A stretch of 64,000 nt of DNA, from NCBI GenBank assembly GCA_038237745.1, contig JBBRYJ010000005.1, positions 124,001 to 188,000 on the forward strand, read 5' to 3'. Within the stretch, counting starts at the first letter, position 1. Every line of letters begins with the position of its first letter. The notes beneath the pieces are model-generated. The model saw nothing but the letters and a program-made list of their open reading frames with translations, did not search any database and was not told where the DNA came from. The DNA comes from DASQEH01 sp038237745. GTDB taxonomy: Bacteria; Actinomycetota; Actinomycetes; Propionibacteriales; Nocardioidaceae. Made by a program: the position numbers and the translations under genes. Shown piece after piece: positions 1 through 9,215 of the stretch.

Positions 1-574
1 GCTGTTGGTGCCCGGCGATGGAGCTTGCTTCCGCGCTGACACCCTCTTCGAGGTCGCCGTCGCTAGCGATGACGAAGACGTCGTGGTCGAAGAGGCTCTG
101 TCCGACCGCGGTGTCCGGGTCGAAGAGTCCGCGCTCGCGCCTCGCCGCCATCGCCATACCGACCGCGTTGCCGACGCCTTGGCCGAGCGGCCCGGTGGTC
201 GTCTCGACTCCGGTCGTGTGGCCGTGCTCGGGATGCCCGGGGGTGAGACCTCCCCAGACCCGCAAGGCCTGGAGGTCGTCGAGCTCGAGCCCGTATCCGG
301 CCATGTACAGCTGGATGTAGAGGGTCAGGCTGGAGTGGCCGCAGGACAGCACGAAGCGGTCGCGACCGCTCCAGTCGGGGTCGGCGGGGTTGTGACGCAT
401 GAGCTTCTGCCAGATGAGGTACGCGGCGGGTGCCAGGCTCATCGCCGTACCCGGATGGCCGTTGCCGACCTTCTGCACGGCATCCATCGCGAGTGTGCGC
501 ACCGTGTCGACGGCACGGTCGTCGACCTCCGACCACTCGAGGTCGGAGTACGTCTTCCGGGAGGCGCTGGTCAC
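1..574 (-). CDS. tkt: Transketolase, N-terminal part (cut by window edge)
   Basis: Thiamine-diphosphate enzyme of the pentose phosphate pathway, moving two-carbon ketol units between sugar phosphates in the cytoplasm. Only the first 191 codons lie in the window; the rest runs off the left edge. The reading frame shows the family signatures GNGHPGTAMS, the segment with HNPADPDWSGRDRFVLS, GPLGQGVGNAVGMA and the ThDP/Mg-binding GDGDLEEG-like motif (seen as SDGDLEEGVSAEA). I chose the GTG at 574 because a GGAAGGA ribosome site lies about 9 nt upstream. It is divergent from ctaB, an arrangement common in actinobacteria. Function is secure; the start is likely but not proven. Confidence 0.95.
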   Translation of the reverse strand, partial: MTSASRKTYSDLEWSEVDDRAVDTVRTLAMDAVQKVGNGHPGTAMSLAPAAYLIWQKLMRHNPADPDWSGRDRFVLSCGHSSLTLYIQLYMAGYGLELDDLQALRVWGGLTPGHPEHGHTTGVETTTGPLGQGVGNAVGMAMAARRERGLFDPDTAVGQSLFDHDVFVIASDGDLEEGVSAEASSIAGHQQ

Positions 575-760
575 AGCTGCGAGTCCTTCCTCGGGGTCTG
601 TGTCAGGTCTGCGAATCGCAGGTCTCGGCGCGTCTTGACCGCCGCGGTCGAGCCTACTGCCAACCGGGGTCAAGGGCCTCCCCGGTGACGAGGCACCCGG
701 GATGAGCGGTCCCCCGCGTCGGTCCATGCCCCGACCCGGACTTCGTGACAGAGCCAGGCC

Positions 761-766
761 TACACT
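761..766 (+). promoter_or_regulatory. Possible -10 box for ctaB
   Basis: TACACT fits the actinobacterial TAnnnT -10 pattern and would start transcription near 773, giving a leader of about 73 nt before ctaB. No good -35 hexamer sits 16-18 nt upstream. This is a weak candidate in the 271-nt gap between tkt and ctaB, where I see nothing else definite. Confidence 0.3.
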
Positions 767-845
767 TCTCGACGAAAGCCAGGCTCAGCGGCGTGTCCTC
801 GGACGCGCGGCCGGAGCGCGACAGTCTCTGATCTTCGAGGTGTGC

Positions 846-1826
846 GTGACCACCGTCGACCGCTCAGCCCCTTTGCTTGCCCTCGGGGTAGGGGCGGTGG
901 ATCCGTTGCTGACATCGGCCACCTCGACCACTCCTCGTCCCGTCAGGGACATCGTGGGCGCCTACGTCGCCCTCACCAAACCCCGCATCGTCGAGCTGCT
1001 CCTGCTGACCACCGTGCCCGTGATGTTCCTCGCAGAACGTGGTGTCCCGACACTCGGCCTGGTGGTCGCCACGGTTCTGGGGGGCACTCTCGCGGCCGGT
1101 AGCGCGAATGCCCTCAACTGCGTGCTCGACCGCGACATTGACGAACAGATGGTGCGCACGCGACGTCGGCCACTGCCGCGGCACCAGGTGTCGACCCGCT
1201 CGGCGCTGGTATTCGGGCTAGTGCTCGGAGCCGTGGCCACGGTGCTGCTCGGCGTGGAGGTCAACTGGCTGTCGTCCGCGCTGGCGCTTGCAGCGAACGC
1301 CTTCTACGTCCTCGGCTACACCTTGGTGCTCAAACGTCGCACGCCACAGAACATCGTCTGGGGCGGGGCGGCCGGTTGCTTCCCCGCACTCATCGGGTGG
1401 ACGGCCGTCACCGGTTCACTGGCCTGGCCGCCGGTGGTGCTCTTCCTGGTCGTCTTCTTCTGGACACCCCCGCACTTCTGGTCGTTGGCGATCCGCTACC
1501 GAGACGACTACGCGGCTGCGGCGGTGCCCATGCTGCCCGTGGTGGCATCGGCGTTCGACGTAGGTACACAGATAGTCCGCTACAGCTGGCTCACGGTTGC
1601 CGCTTCCCTGCTCGTGTGGCCTGTCGCGTCGACCGGCTTTCTGTACCCGGCGGCAGCTGCGGCTCTCGGGGCGTTTCTTCTCGTCGAGGCACACGGGCTG
1701 CGCAACCGGGCCCGAACCACGCAGGACGCAGTCGCGCTCAAGGCGATGCGGCTCTTCCACGGCTCCAACGCCTACCTCGCGCTCCTGTTCCTTGCTGTGG
1801 CCATCGACCCTCTCGTCACGCGCTAG
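846..1826 (+). CDS. ctaB: Protohaem IX farnesyltransferase (haem O synthase)
   Basis: Integral membrane prenyltransferase that adds a farnesyl group to haem B to make haem O, the first step to the haem A of cytochrome oxidase. The protein (326 aa from the GTG at 846) has several hydrophobic membrane segments and the UbiA-family motif N-x3-D-x3-D (NCVLDRDID) followed by the MxRTxxRPLP-like stretch MVRTRRRPLP. A conserved YTLVLKRRTPQNIVWGG loop follows. The reading frame stays open upstream to 702 but that part looks non-coding; GTG 897 is an alternative start giving 309 aa. The stop shares a CTAG with the convergent ctaA stop, so the two haem A genes end on each other. Confidence 0.95.
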   Translation: MTTVDRSAPLLALGVGAVDPLLTSATSTTPRPVRDIVGAYVALTKPRIVELLLLTTVPVMFLAERGVPTLGLVVATVLGGTLAAGSANALNCVLDRDIDEQMVRTRRRPLPRHQVSTRSALVFGLVLGAVATVLLGVEVNWLSSALALAANAFYVLGYTLVLKRRTPQNIVWGGAAGCFPALIGWTAVTGSLAWPPVVLFLVVFFWTPPHFWSLAIRYRDDYAAAAVPMLPVVASAFDVGTQIVRYSWLTVAASLLVWPVASTGFLYPAAAAALGAFLLVEAHGLRNRARTTQDAVALKAMRLFHGSNAYLALLFLAVAIDPLVTR

Positions 1827-2788
1827 CCCCGCGGCGGTCCGGCCTGCTCCGCCTTCCGCCGTGTGCCGGACCAGGACGAGGGCCGGGGCTCAGGCTGCTC
1901 GAGGCCGCGGTCGCGGGTGCCCAGCAACACCCAGGTCACGCACGCACTGACCAGGGCGGCGCCGAGGACGTGCAGAGCGACGAGAACGATCGGGAGGTCC
2001 GTGAAGTACTGCGTGAAGCCGACCAGCCCCTGAGCGAGCTCAATGGTGAGCAGCCAGGAGACAGCACGTTGTGCCCGCTCGGGTGCTTCGACCGCCCTGA
2101 ACGCGACGAAGGTGCCGATGGTCAGCCCGACGAGCAGGAACACGAGGTCGGCGTGCAGCTGACTCACCCCCGCGGGGTGAAGTCCGGTGCGTGGTGACTC
2201 AGCGTCGCCTGCGTGCGGCCCGGAGCCGGTGACCACCGTACCGACGTACAGCACCGCCCACGCCGACACGAACGTGGCACGGGTCAGCACCACCACTGCG
2301 GGGGGGACCGTGGGCTGGGGTGGCCGGTCCTGCTCGTCGACCCGCCGCACCAGAGTCACAGCCACCCCGATGAGCGCGAGTGAGAGAAGGAGGTGGAGCG
2401 CAACGACCCAAGGGTTGAGGTCGCTCAAAACGGTGAGCCCACCGAGAAGCGCCTGAGCCGGGACTCCGACGACGAGCACCGTCGCCAGCCGCCGGATCGG
2501 CGGCCGCCTCGGCGAGTACCGCATCGCGGCGACCCAGGTGAGGATCGCCAGCGCGGCGAGCACGAACGTGAGCATCCGGTTCCCGAACTCGACGAGACCG
2601 TGCGCCCCTAGAGTGCCGTGCACGACGAAGGACGAGTTCGTACACCGGGGCCAGTTCGGACAACCCAGGCCTGAGCCGGTCAAACGCACAGCGCCGCCGG
2701 TCACCACGATGACGATGTTGGCGACCAGGCTTGCGACGGCCAACCGCTTCAGAACTCGTCGCGGGGGAACCGGAAGTCGGTCGGCCAC
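1823..2788 (-). CDS. ctaA: Haem A synthase, CtaA/COX15 family
   Basis: Membrane monooxygenase that oxidises the methyl group of haem O to give haem A for the aa3-type oxidase. The 321-aa protein has about eight hydrophobic helices, the extracellular cysteine pair of Gram-positive CtaA (GLGCPNWPRC) and conserved histidines in helices (for example HGLVEFGNRM and HADLVF). The GTG at 2788 is chosen because GGAAGG lies about 7 nt upstream; the frame stays open much further 5' but that part is low-complexity and antisense to the neighbouring lipoprotein gene. It is convergent with ctaB and overlaps its last 4 nt. The SURF1 gene at 23447-24214 serves the same oxidase. Confidence 0.95.
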   Translation of the reverse strand: MADRLPVPPRRVLKRLAVASLVANIVIVVTGGAVRLTGSGLGCPNWPRCTNSSFVVHGTLGAHGLVEFGNRMLTFVLAALAILTWVAAMRYSPRRPPIRRLATVLVVGVPAQALLGGLTVLSDLNPWVVALHLLLSLALIGVAVTLVRRVDEQDRPPQPTVPPAVVVLTRATFVSAWAVLYVGTVVTGSGPHAGDAESPRTGLHPAGVSQLHADLVFLLVGLTIGTFVAFRAVEAPERAQRAVSWLLTIELAQGLVGFTQYFTDLPIVLVALHVLGAALVSACVTWVLLGTRDRGLEQPEPRPSSWSGTRRKAEQAGPPRG

Positions 2789-2882
2789 GCCACCCCTTCC
2801 AGGTATCGACGATCGTCTCGGATGCTGTGGGACGTCACTCGGCCGGCGAGACCCCTCGCGCGAATGCCCTAGGCACGACATT

Positions 2883-4577
2883 ATGGGGCCTGTGCGACTG
2901 TACAGCCGTTCAAGAAGGCGCTCACTGTCACTGCTGCTGATCGGCGTCCTGGGCCTGTCCGGGTGCACCACGGCGCAGTCGGACCCGACGTCGGGTCCGG
3001 CCACGGGCCGCACGACCCCGACGTCGGGCTCGTCGCCCTCGAACCCGACGCTGGCGCCGCCGAGCTCGACCCCGGACCCATCAGGCCCAGCGTCGGCTGC
3101 GGCTCCGCGCCGGACCGCATCCCTGCGTGTGATGACGTTCAACATCGAGTACGGCGGGACCGGCGTCGACTTCTCCAGCGTGGCGAAGGCAGTCGAGGCC
3201 GCCCACGCCGACGTGGTGGCGGTCAACGAGGGTTATGGGAACATTCCAAGACTCGCCGCCGAACTGGGCTGGCGCTACTACGACGTCCGGACACAGGTCA
3301 TGTCCCGCCTGCCTCTGCTCACTCCGCCCATGAGCGATGGGCTCACGCTCGATCGGGGAGCTCGTACGACAGACGGGCGGGCCGTCTTCGTGGAGATCAC
3401 GCCCGGACACGTGGCTGCGATCGTCAACGTGCACCTGCCGTCGGCGCCCTACTCGCCGTTCAAGGTGGAGGACGGAGCGCCGGCCGGCGAGATCGTTGCG
3501 CTGGAGAAGCGGGTTCGGGTGCACGCCTTGCGTCGGCCACTCATGACCGCGCGGCAGCTGGTCGCCGCCCATACGCCTGTCTTCGTGCTCGGGGACTTCA
3601 ACTCGCCGTCCGACCTGGACTGGACGAAGGCAGCCGTCGGGCTCCGCGACCAGGTCCGTTATCCGCTGCACTGGCCCGCGAGCAGGGCCGCCGAGTCGAG
3701 CGGGCTGGTCGACTCGTACAGAGCCGTGCACCCCAACCCGGTGACCAGCCAGGGTCTGACCTGGCCGGCAAGCCGCCCGTTCGTCGAGGGCTACAACCCC
3801 GGCCCGGCGGGGCAGGCAGCAGACCGGATCGACCTGCTGTTCAGTGGGGGGCCGGCACGCGCCGTCGAGTCCAGCATCGTAGGAGAGCGTGGAAGCCGGT
3901 ACTCCGACATCGTCGTGTCGCCCTGGCCGAGCGACCACCGTGCCGTGGTCTCGCAGTTCAAGGTCACTCCAGCGCCAGCCCCGACTCTGGTATCGGTGCG
4001 ATCGCGGCTCGTCCCTCGGGGCAGGTCACTCGTCGTCGACTACGCGTCTGACGCAGGGGACGCCAGGTCGGTGGTCGTGACGCCTGTAGACCTCGCCCCC
4101 CTCGCCGCCGACCCCCGTGCCGACCCTCTCGCTGAGGTGTCGGCAACGGACGCGGCGAGCGGCACCGAGCGGATCGACACGACATCACTGCGACCCGGGA
4201 TGTACGAGGCCGGGCTGGTGGACGGCAGCGGCACGATCGTGGCCCGGATGGCGTTCTCGGTGGAGCAACCGGGCGCAACGGCACTTCTGCGCACTAGCCG
4301 TCGCTCATACCGGCCGGGCGCCCGAGTCGGCGTCTCTTGGTGGGATGCGCCGGGTGAGCGCAACGACTGGCTCGGGCTGTACAAGCAGGGTGGTGACCCC
4401 GCCACTGACTCATATCTCGGCTGGACCTACATCGGCGCCGAGGTGTCCGGGGGAACCTGGATCGACGCAAAGATCAACGGGATCGACTGGCCGCTGAAAC
4501 AAGGGGACTACAGCATCTTTCTGCTCAAGGACGACGGCTACGACGTCCTGGCCAAGACCAGTTTCGGCGTCCGCTGA
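2883..4577 (+). CDS. Secreted lipoprotein with endonuclease/exonuclease/phosphatase fold
   Basis: 564-aa lipoprotein. Residues 1-25 are a signal peptide ending in the lipobox LSGC, followed by a Ser/Thr/Pro-rich linker to about residue 75. An EEP (DNase I-like) domain follows to about residue 360, with MTFNIEYGG at its start, a GDFNSPSDLDW motif (Asp/Asn catalytic pair) and the closing SDHRAVVSQF, so the metal-dependent phosphodiesterase/phosphatase site looks intact. The C-terminal 200 residues carry Ig/SKICH-like modules with the motif NDWLGLY. Substrate is unknown: phospholipid, sugar phosphate or nucleic acid are all possible. The ATG at 2883 gives a good signal peptide; GTG 2892 is the alternative. 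Confidence 0.85.
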   Translation: MGPVRLYSRSRRRSLSLLLIGVLGLSGCTTAQSDPTSGPATGRTTPTSGSSPSNPTLAPPSSTPDPSGPASAAAPRRTASLRVMTFNIEYGGTGVDFSSVAKAVEAAHADVVAVNEGYGNIPRLAAELGWRYYDVRTQVMSRLPLLTPPMSDGLTLDRGARTTDGRAVFVEITPGHVAAIVNVHLPSAPYSPFKVEDGAPAGEIVALEKRVRVHALRRPLMTARQLVAAHTPVFVLGDFNSPSDLDWTKAAVGLRDQVRYPLHWPASRAAESSGLVDSYRAVHPNPVTSQGLTWPASRPFVEGYNPGPAGQAADRIDLLFSGGPARAVESSIVGERGSRYSDIVVSPWPSDHRAVVSQFKVTPAPAPTLVSVRSRLVPRGRSLVVDYASDAGDARSVVVTPVDLAPLAADPRADPLAEVSATDAASGTERIDTTSLRPGMYEAGLVDGSGTIVARMAFSVEQPGATALLRTSRRSYRPGARVGVSWWDAPGERNDWLGLYKQGGDPATDSYLGWTYIGAEVSGGTWIDAKINGIDWPLKQGDYSIFLLKDDGYDVLAKTSFGVR

Positions 4578-4660
4578 CCAGCGCTCGACGCCACCCGTTG
4601 TCCCGGGCGGGTCGTGCGGGGTGCCGCCGCCGGGTGCCGCGTCGGTATATCGTGCGTTCG

Positions 4661-6043
4661 ATGAGGGCATCGACACGGTGGCGAGTACGGGGACTCAGAG
4701 CGGCTGCCGGCGCACTGGTGCTGCCGGCTGCGGTCGCGGCCGCCACCTCAGGCGCGGGGCTCGGCGGCGCCGTCGTGTCTCCCGGCCAGACGATCCTGGT
4801 GTCGGTGAACACCGCCGGCCAGCAAGCCGAGGACTTCAGCCGCATGCGATCGCTTTCCCGCGACGGCTCGAAAGTGGTGTTCGTGTCCGGGGCGAACAAC
4901 CTGATCTTCGGCGCGGGCGGCGGCGGCATCTACGATGTGTTCGTTCGCGACCTGACGGCGGGGACGACCACCCTCGTCTCGGCCGCCAAAGGCGGCCGCC
5001 ATGCCAACGGTCGGGCGTTCAAGGCCGCGATCTCCGCCGACGGGCGATTCGTCGCCTTCGAGTCGACCGCGACCAACGTCGTGGCCGGCGACACCAACGG
5101 GCTCACCGACGTCTTCGTCCGCAACCTCGCGACGGCAACGACCACCCTGGTGTCGGTCGCCGCAGACGGAAGCCTGGCGGACGGGGCGTCGGGGTCCCCG
5201 TCGATCTCCGCCGACGGGAGGTTTGTCGCCTTCAGGTCCGCGGCGTCCAACCTGGCGGGAAGTGATACGAACGGTGTCGATGACATCTTCGTTCGCGACC
5301 TCGTCTCGGGGCAGACGCAGCGGATGTCGGTGCCGTCGTCGGGAAGCGAAACGGACCACCCAAGCTACAACCCGGCGATCTCGCTGGACGGGCGCTTCGT
5401 GGCGTTCACGTCGGCTGCCGCCAACCTGGTCCCCAGCGACACCAACAACAGGCCGGACGTCTTCGTGCGCGATCGGGTGAGCCAGAGCACGAGCAGGGTC
5501 TCCGTCGCCACCGGCAACCTGCAGGCCGACCGGGGCGGCAACGACCCGGCCATCTCCGCCCATGGCCGCTATGTGGCTTTCGAGTCGTCTTCGGACAACC
5601 TGGTGGCCCACGACACGAACCGCGCGCAGGACGTCTTCCTCCACGACGCGGCGTCCGGCGTGACCGGGCGGGTCTCGGTGTCGTCGACGGGCCAGCAGGC
5701 CGGCACGGACACCGTGTTCGGGCGTGGGATCTTCAGCAAGGATCCGTCGATCTCCGCGGACGGCAGATACATCGCCTTCACCTCGTCAGCGCTCAATCTG
5801 GTGCCGTGTTGCCGTCTCAACAATCCCCATGTTCATGACCAGGTGTTCCTGCGTGACCGCGTTCAGGGGGTGACCGAGAAGATGTCCGTGAACTCGGCCG
5901 GCGTCGGAAGCCCTGGCCGCGACAGCGAGGATCCGGTGATCTCAGCCGACGGGCATATCGTCGGGTTCGACTCCCAGGCGCGGAACTTCGTCGTGCCCGA
6001 CCAGAACGGGCGCAGGGCCGACGTCTTCGTCCACGCCCGGTAG
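4661..6043 (+). CDS. Secreted TolB/WD40-like beta-propeller protein
   Basis: 460-aa exported protein of unknown role. Residues 1 to about 30 form a signal peptide (basic start, Ala/Leu/Val core). The rest consists of about seven to eight repeats of 50-60 residues built on the pattern ISADGRFVAFES..NLV..DTN...DVFVRD...G.T..VSV, the WD40-like/TolB blade of PF07676 type, enough for one closed propeller. No enzymatic motif is visible, so a binding or scaffold role outside the membrane is the likeliest inference. A TATCGT box ends 7 nt before the ATG, suggesting a leaderless transcript and supporting this start; GTG 4652 is an alternative. It follows the lipoprotein gene by 83 nt. Confidence 0.8.
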   Translation: MRASTRWRVRGLRAAAGALVLPAAVAAATSGAGLGGAVVSPGQTILVSVNTAGQQAEDFSRMRSLSRDGSKVVFVSGANNLIFGAGGGGIYDVFVRDLTAGTTTLVSAAKGGRHANGRAFKAAISADGRFVAFESTATNVVAGDTNGLTDVFVRNLATATTTLVSVAADGSLADGASGSPSISADGRFVAFRSAASNLAGSDTNGVDDIFVRDLVSGQTQRMSVPSSGSETDHPSYNPAISLDGRFVAFTSAAANLVPSDTNNRPDVFVRDRVSQSTSRVSVATGNLQADRGGNDPAISAHGRYVAFESSSDNLVAHDTNRAQDVFLHDAASGVTGRVSVSSTGQQAGTDTVFGRGIFSKDPSISADGRYIAFTSSALNLVPCCRLNNPHVHDQVFLRDRVQGVTEKMSVNSAGVGSPGRDSEDPVISADGHIVGFDSQARNFVVPDQNGRRADVFVHAR

Positions 6044-6068
6044 GCGCGCCGCCCGGGGCCGAGCCGGA

Positions 6069-6845
6069 TCACTCCCAGCGAAAGGTCCGGACAGTCAGAG
6101 CACCACCGACCGCTGCCCACGCGACCAGCACACCAACCCGCCACCACATCAGTCCGACGCCGGAACACGCCTCGCGCAGCCCCTCGGCCAGCGAGCCGGA
6201 GGGGAGCGCCGCCACCAGCGGGTGCAGCGACGACGGGTAGGACGACAGAGGTACGACGACCGCGCCCGCCACCAGGAGGACGACGTACACCAGGTTCGCC
6301 CCCGCGAGCGTGGCCTCGGCGCGCAGCGTCCCCGCCATGAGCAGACCGAGCGACGCGAAGGCAGCGGTTCCCGTCGCGACGAGGACCAGTCCGGACGACA
6401 CCGTCTCGATGCCACCCTGCGGTCGCCAACCGAGCACCAGCCCCGCCGAGCAGATCACGACAAGCTGAGCCACCTCGACCACAAGCAGGGAGAGCACCTT
6501 GCCGACCAGCAGCCCGCCCCTCGGCAACGGTGAGGCTCCCAGCCGCTTGAGCACGCCGTAGCGGCGTTCGAAGGCCGTCGCGATGGCCACCGACGTGAAG
6601 GAGGTCGACATCACGGCAAGCGCCAGCACGCCCGGTGTGAGTACGTCGATCCGGCGCCCCGCGCCGAGGTCGATGACGTGTCCTGCTTCGGCGCCGCCGA
6701 CGAGCAGCAGGAGCGGGATGACCAGTGCGAGGATGACCTGCTCGCCGTTGCGAGCCAGCAGCCGGGTCTCCATGAGCGCGTGAGCCAGCACCATCCGCCG
6801 CAGGCCGGCGGCACCGGGCGCCGGTGTGAAGCTGAGGCTCGTCAC
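6069..6845 (-). CDS. ABC-2 type transporter permease
   Basis: 258-aa membrane subunit with six predicted hydrophobic segments and the typical ABC-2 layout (long first extracytoplasmic loop, FERRYGVLKRLGASPLPR cytoplasmic motif). It should work with the ATPase encoded immediately upstream: its GTG start (6845) overlaps the ATPase stop as GTGA, implying translational coupling and fixed stoichiometry. Position beside ctaA/ctaB and the suf operon matches a conserved actinobacterial neighbourhood, also seen in mycobacteria as I recall it, but the substrate is unknown; drug or lipid export is a generic inference. Confidence 0.9.
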   Translation of the reverse strand: MTSLSFTPAPGAAGLRRMVLAHALMETRLLARNGEQVILALVIPLLLLVGGAEAGHVIDLGAGRRIDVLTPGVLALAVMSTSFTSVAIATAFERRYGVLKRLGASPLPRGGLLVGKVLSLLVVEVAQLVVICSAGLVLGWRPQGGIETVSSGLVLVATGTAAFASLGLLMAGTLRAEATLAGANLVYVVLLVAGAVVVPLSSYPSSLHPLVAALPSGSLAEGLREACSGVGLMWWRVGVLVAWAAVGGALTVRTFRWE

Positions 6846-7765
6846 GGACGCATCGCTCGGCCGGTCAGCTCGATGAACACCTCTTCGAGCGTCTGCTTCT
6901 CCACCACGAGGTTCTCCGGCATGACCCCAAGCGCTGCACACCACGCCGTGACAGCCGCGAGGGCCTGAGGAGTGACCTCGCAGTCCACCCGGTAGCTCCC
7001 GGGCGGTCGCTCGGTCATGGCGCAGCCCACCGGCAGGGCGGCGAGCAGTGCGTCGACCTCGAGTCCCGGCCGAGCGTGGAAGCGGATGGTGTTCTGGGCG
7101 CCGGCCGACATCAGCTGGCTCGGCGAACCCGAGGTGAGCACCCGTCCCTCATCGACCACCACCACCCTTTCGGCGAGCCGCTCGGCCTCCTCCATGTAGT
7201 GCGTCGTCAGGACGACGGTCACTCCGTCTGCGGCCAGCTGCTCCACCAGCTCCCAGGCGGCGCGCCTTGACTGAGGATCCAGTCCGGCCGTCGGCTCGTC
7301 GAGGAACACGATCTCCGGCCGACCGACGATGGCCATGGCCAGCCCCAGGCGCTGCTGCTGTCCGCCGCTGAGCCGGCGGTACGACGTCCGACCGCACGAC
7401 CCGAGCCCGAGCCGCTCGACGAGCTCATGGACCGGCAGCGGGTTGAGGTAGAGCGAGGCCACGTAGCTCAGCATCTCGCCGGCCCGTACGCCCGACCAGG
7501 CGCCGCCCGACTGCAGCATGACCCCGAGGCGAGGTGCGAGGCGCGCGTGCTCGCGGACCGGGTCGATGCCGAGCACGCGTACGGTCCCAGACTGCGGCTT
7601 GCGGTAGCCCTCGCAGGTCTCCAGCGTGGTGGTCTTGCCCGCGCCGTTCGGTCCCAGGATGGCGGTGACCGTGGCCCGCTCGACCGTGAGCGAGAGGCCG
7701 TCGACCGCACGAGTGCCGCCATAGCTCATGACGAGGTTGGAGACCTCTACGGCGGGCGCGCTCAC
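6842..7765 (-). CDS. ABC transporter ATP-binding protein (DrrA-like)
   Basis: 307-aa ATPase of an ABC-2 exporter. Walker A GPNGAGKTTT, signature LSGGQQQRLGLA, Walker B IVFLDEPTAGLDP and the switch histidine in VVLTTHYMEEAE are all present. About 85 C-terminal residues beyond the nucleotide-binding domain resemble the DrrA-type regulatory tail. The GTG at 7765 gives a standard N-terminus. It forms a two-gene unit with the permease at 6069-6845. The 100 nt to the DUF2252 gene on the other strand must hold both promoters. Confidence 0.92.
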   Translation of the reverse strand: MSAPAVEVSNLVMSYGGTRAVDGLSLTVERATVTAILGPNGAGKTTTLETCEGYRKPQSGTVRVLGIDPVREHARLAPRLGVMLQSGGAWSGVRAGEMLSYVASLYLNPLPVHELVERLGLGSCGRTSYRRLSGGQQQRLGLAMAIVGRPEIVFLDEPTAGLDPQSRRAAWELVEQLAADGVTVVLTTHYMEEAERLAERVVVVDEGRVLTSGSPSQLMSAGAQNTIRFHARPGLEVDALLAALPVGCAMTERPPGSYRVDCEVTPQALAAVTAWCAALGVMPENLVVEKQTLEEVFIELTGRAMRP

Positions 7766-7865
7766 GCGAGGAGTCTAGGTCGCGACCCTCTGCGAAGAGC
7801 CGGCGTGAGCAGAAGCGTCGCTAGGGTAGTGAGGACCGTGTCCACCCATTCGCCCTGGGGGTGTC

Positions 7866-9188
7866 GTGCCCGCGTCCAACGCGAAGCGCAGGGCTCTGAT
7901 CGTCGACGTACTCAGTGACGCATTCGAGCCCCTGATGGAGTCCGACCCCGACGGATTCCGCATGAAGTTCCGCAAGATGGCCGCCGACCCCTTTGCCTTC
8001 TACCGTGGGAGCGCGTGCCTCTTCTACGCCGACATGGAGCGGCTCCGCGACCGCTTCGCCGACGACCAGACCAGCAGGGTGTGGATACACGGCGACCTTC
8101 ACATGGAGAACTTCGGGACGTACATGAACTCCGAGGGCATGCTCGTGTTCGACGTGAACGACTTCGACGAGGCGTACGTGGGGCACTTCTCCTGGGACCT
8201 CAGGCGGTTCCTGGCGAGCCTCGCGCTGATGGGGTGGCAGAAGGCACTTCCGGACGACGATCTCCGCGAGCTCTCCGCGGTATACCTGCGCGGGTACGTC
8301 GAGCAGGTGGGGTACTACGTCGAGCAGCCCTCCGACGAGAGCTACGCGCTGCGCCTGGACAACACGGACGGGGCCATCCACGACGTGCTGCTGATGGCGC
8401 GAAGATCGACGCGGCTCGGGCTACTGGACTCGATGACCGAGGTCGTCGACTCCGAGCGCAGGTTCAGCCAGGCGGGTGGTGGGGCGCGCGAGCTGGGAAA
8501 GGCGGAGCGGCGCAGGGTGCTCGGCGCGTTCACCCGCTACCTGAAGACGATCCCCGAGTCCAAGCGCGAGCGGCACGACGTGTTCTACGACGTCAAGGAC
8601 GTCGTCGGCCGTAAGGGCTTCGGCATCGGCAGCGCCGGCCTTCCGGCATACAACGTGCTGATCGAGGGCTACAACCAGGCCCTCGAGAACGACATCGTCT
8701 TGACGATGAAGCAGGGCAACGTCGCCGCGGCGAGCCGGATCGTCGAGGACGACGAGGTACGGAGCCTCTTCGACCACGAGGGCCATCGAACAGTGGTGAG
8801 CCAACGTGCCCTCCAGGTCCATACCGACCCGTTCCTTGGCCACACGACGATCGCCGGGAAGGGGTTCGTCGTCGCCGAGTTGTCGCCGTACGAGGCAGAC
8901 CTCGACTGGTCGAACCTCACCGAGCCCGATCAGATTGCTCCGGTTCTCGACGCGCTCGGGCACGCGACGGCGAAGGTCCACTGTGTCTCCGACGAGGACA
9001 GCGAGGAGGATCTCGTGAACTTCCAGACCGAGCACGCGATCGCGGCTGCGATGGGCGACGACCCGAGCGAGTTCGTCGACGAGCTGGTCCAGTTCGGCCT
9101 GAGGTACGCCGCGAAGGCACGAAACGACCACGCGCTGTTCGTCGAGGCCTTCCGCGGTGGCGACTTCGACCTCGTCTCCGCCACGTAG
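7866..9188 (+). CDS. DUF2252 family protein
   Basis: 440-aa cytoplasmic protein of the DUF2252 family. The first 150 residues carry the family pattern DPFAFYRGSACLFYADM, then IHGDLHMENFG and VFDVNDFDEAYVG. The GDxHxxN...DxND arrangement resembles the catalytic and metal-binding loops of aminoglycoside phosphotransferase-like kinases, so a small-molecule kinase role is a reasonable inference, not a known function. The start is the GTG at 7866; a TAGGGT -10-like box at 7822-7827 would leave a leader of about 30 nt. It stands alone between the ABC exporter and sufR. Confidence 0.85.
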   Translation: MPASNAKRRALIVDVLSDAFEPLMESDPDGFRMKFRKMAADPFAFYRGSACLFYADMERLRDRFADDQTSRVWIHGDLHMENFGTYMNSEGMLVFDVNDFDEAYVGHFSWDLRRFLASLALMGWQKALPDDDLRELSAVYLRGYVEQVGYYVEQPSDESYALRLDNTDGAIHDVLLMARRSTRLGLLDSMTEVVDSERRFSQAGGGARELGKAERRRVLGAFTRYLKTIPESKRERHDVFYDVKDVVGRKGFGIGSAGLPAYNVLIEGYNQALENDIVLTMKQGNVAAASRIVEDDEVRSLFDHEGHRTVVSQRALQVHTDPFLGHTTIAGKGFVVAELSPYEADLDWSNLTEPDQIAPVLDALGHATAKVHCVSDEDSEEDLVNFQTEHAIAAAMGDDPSEFVDELVQFGLRYAAKARNDHALFVEAFRGGDFDLVSAT

Positions 9189-9215
9189 GCAGGACACCGG
9201 CCAGCCGTACAGCAG

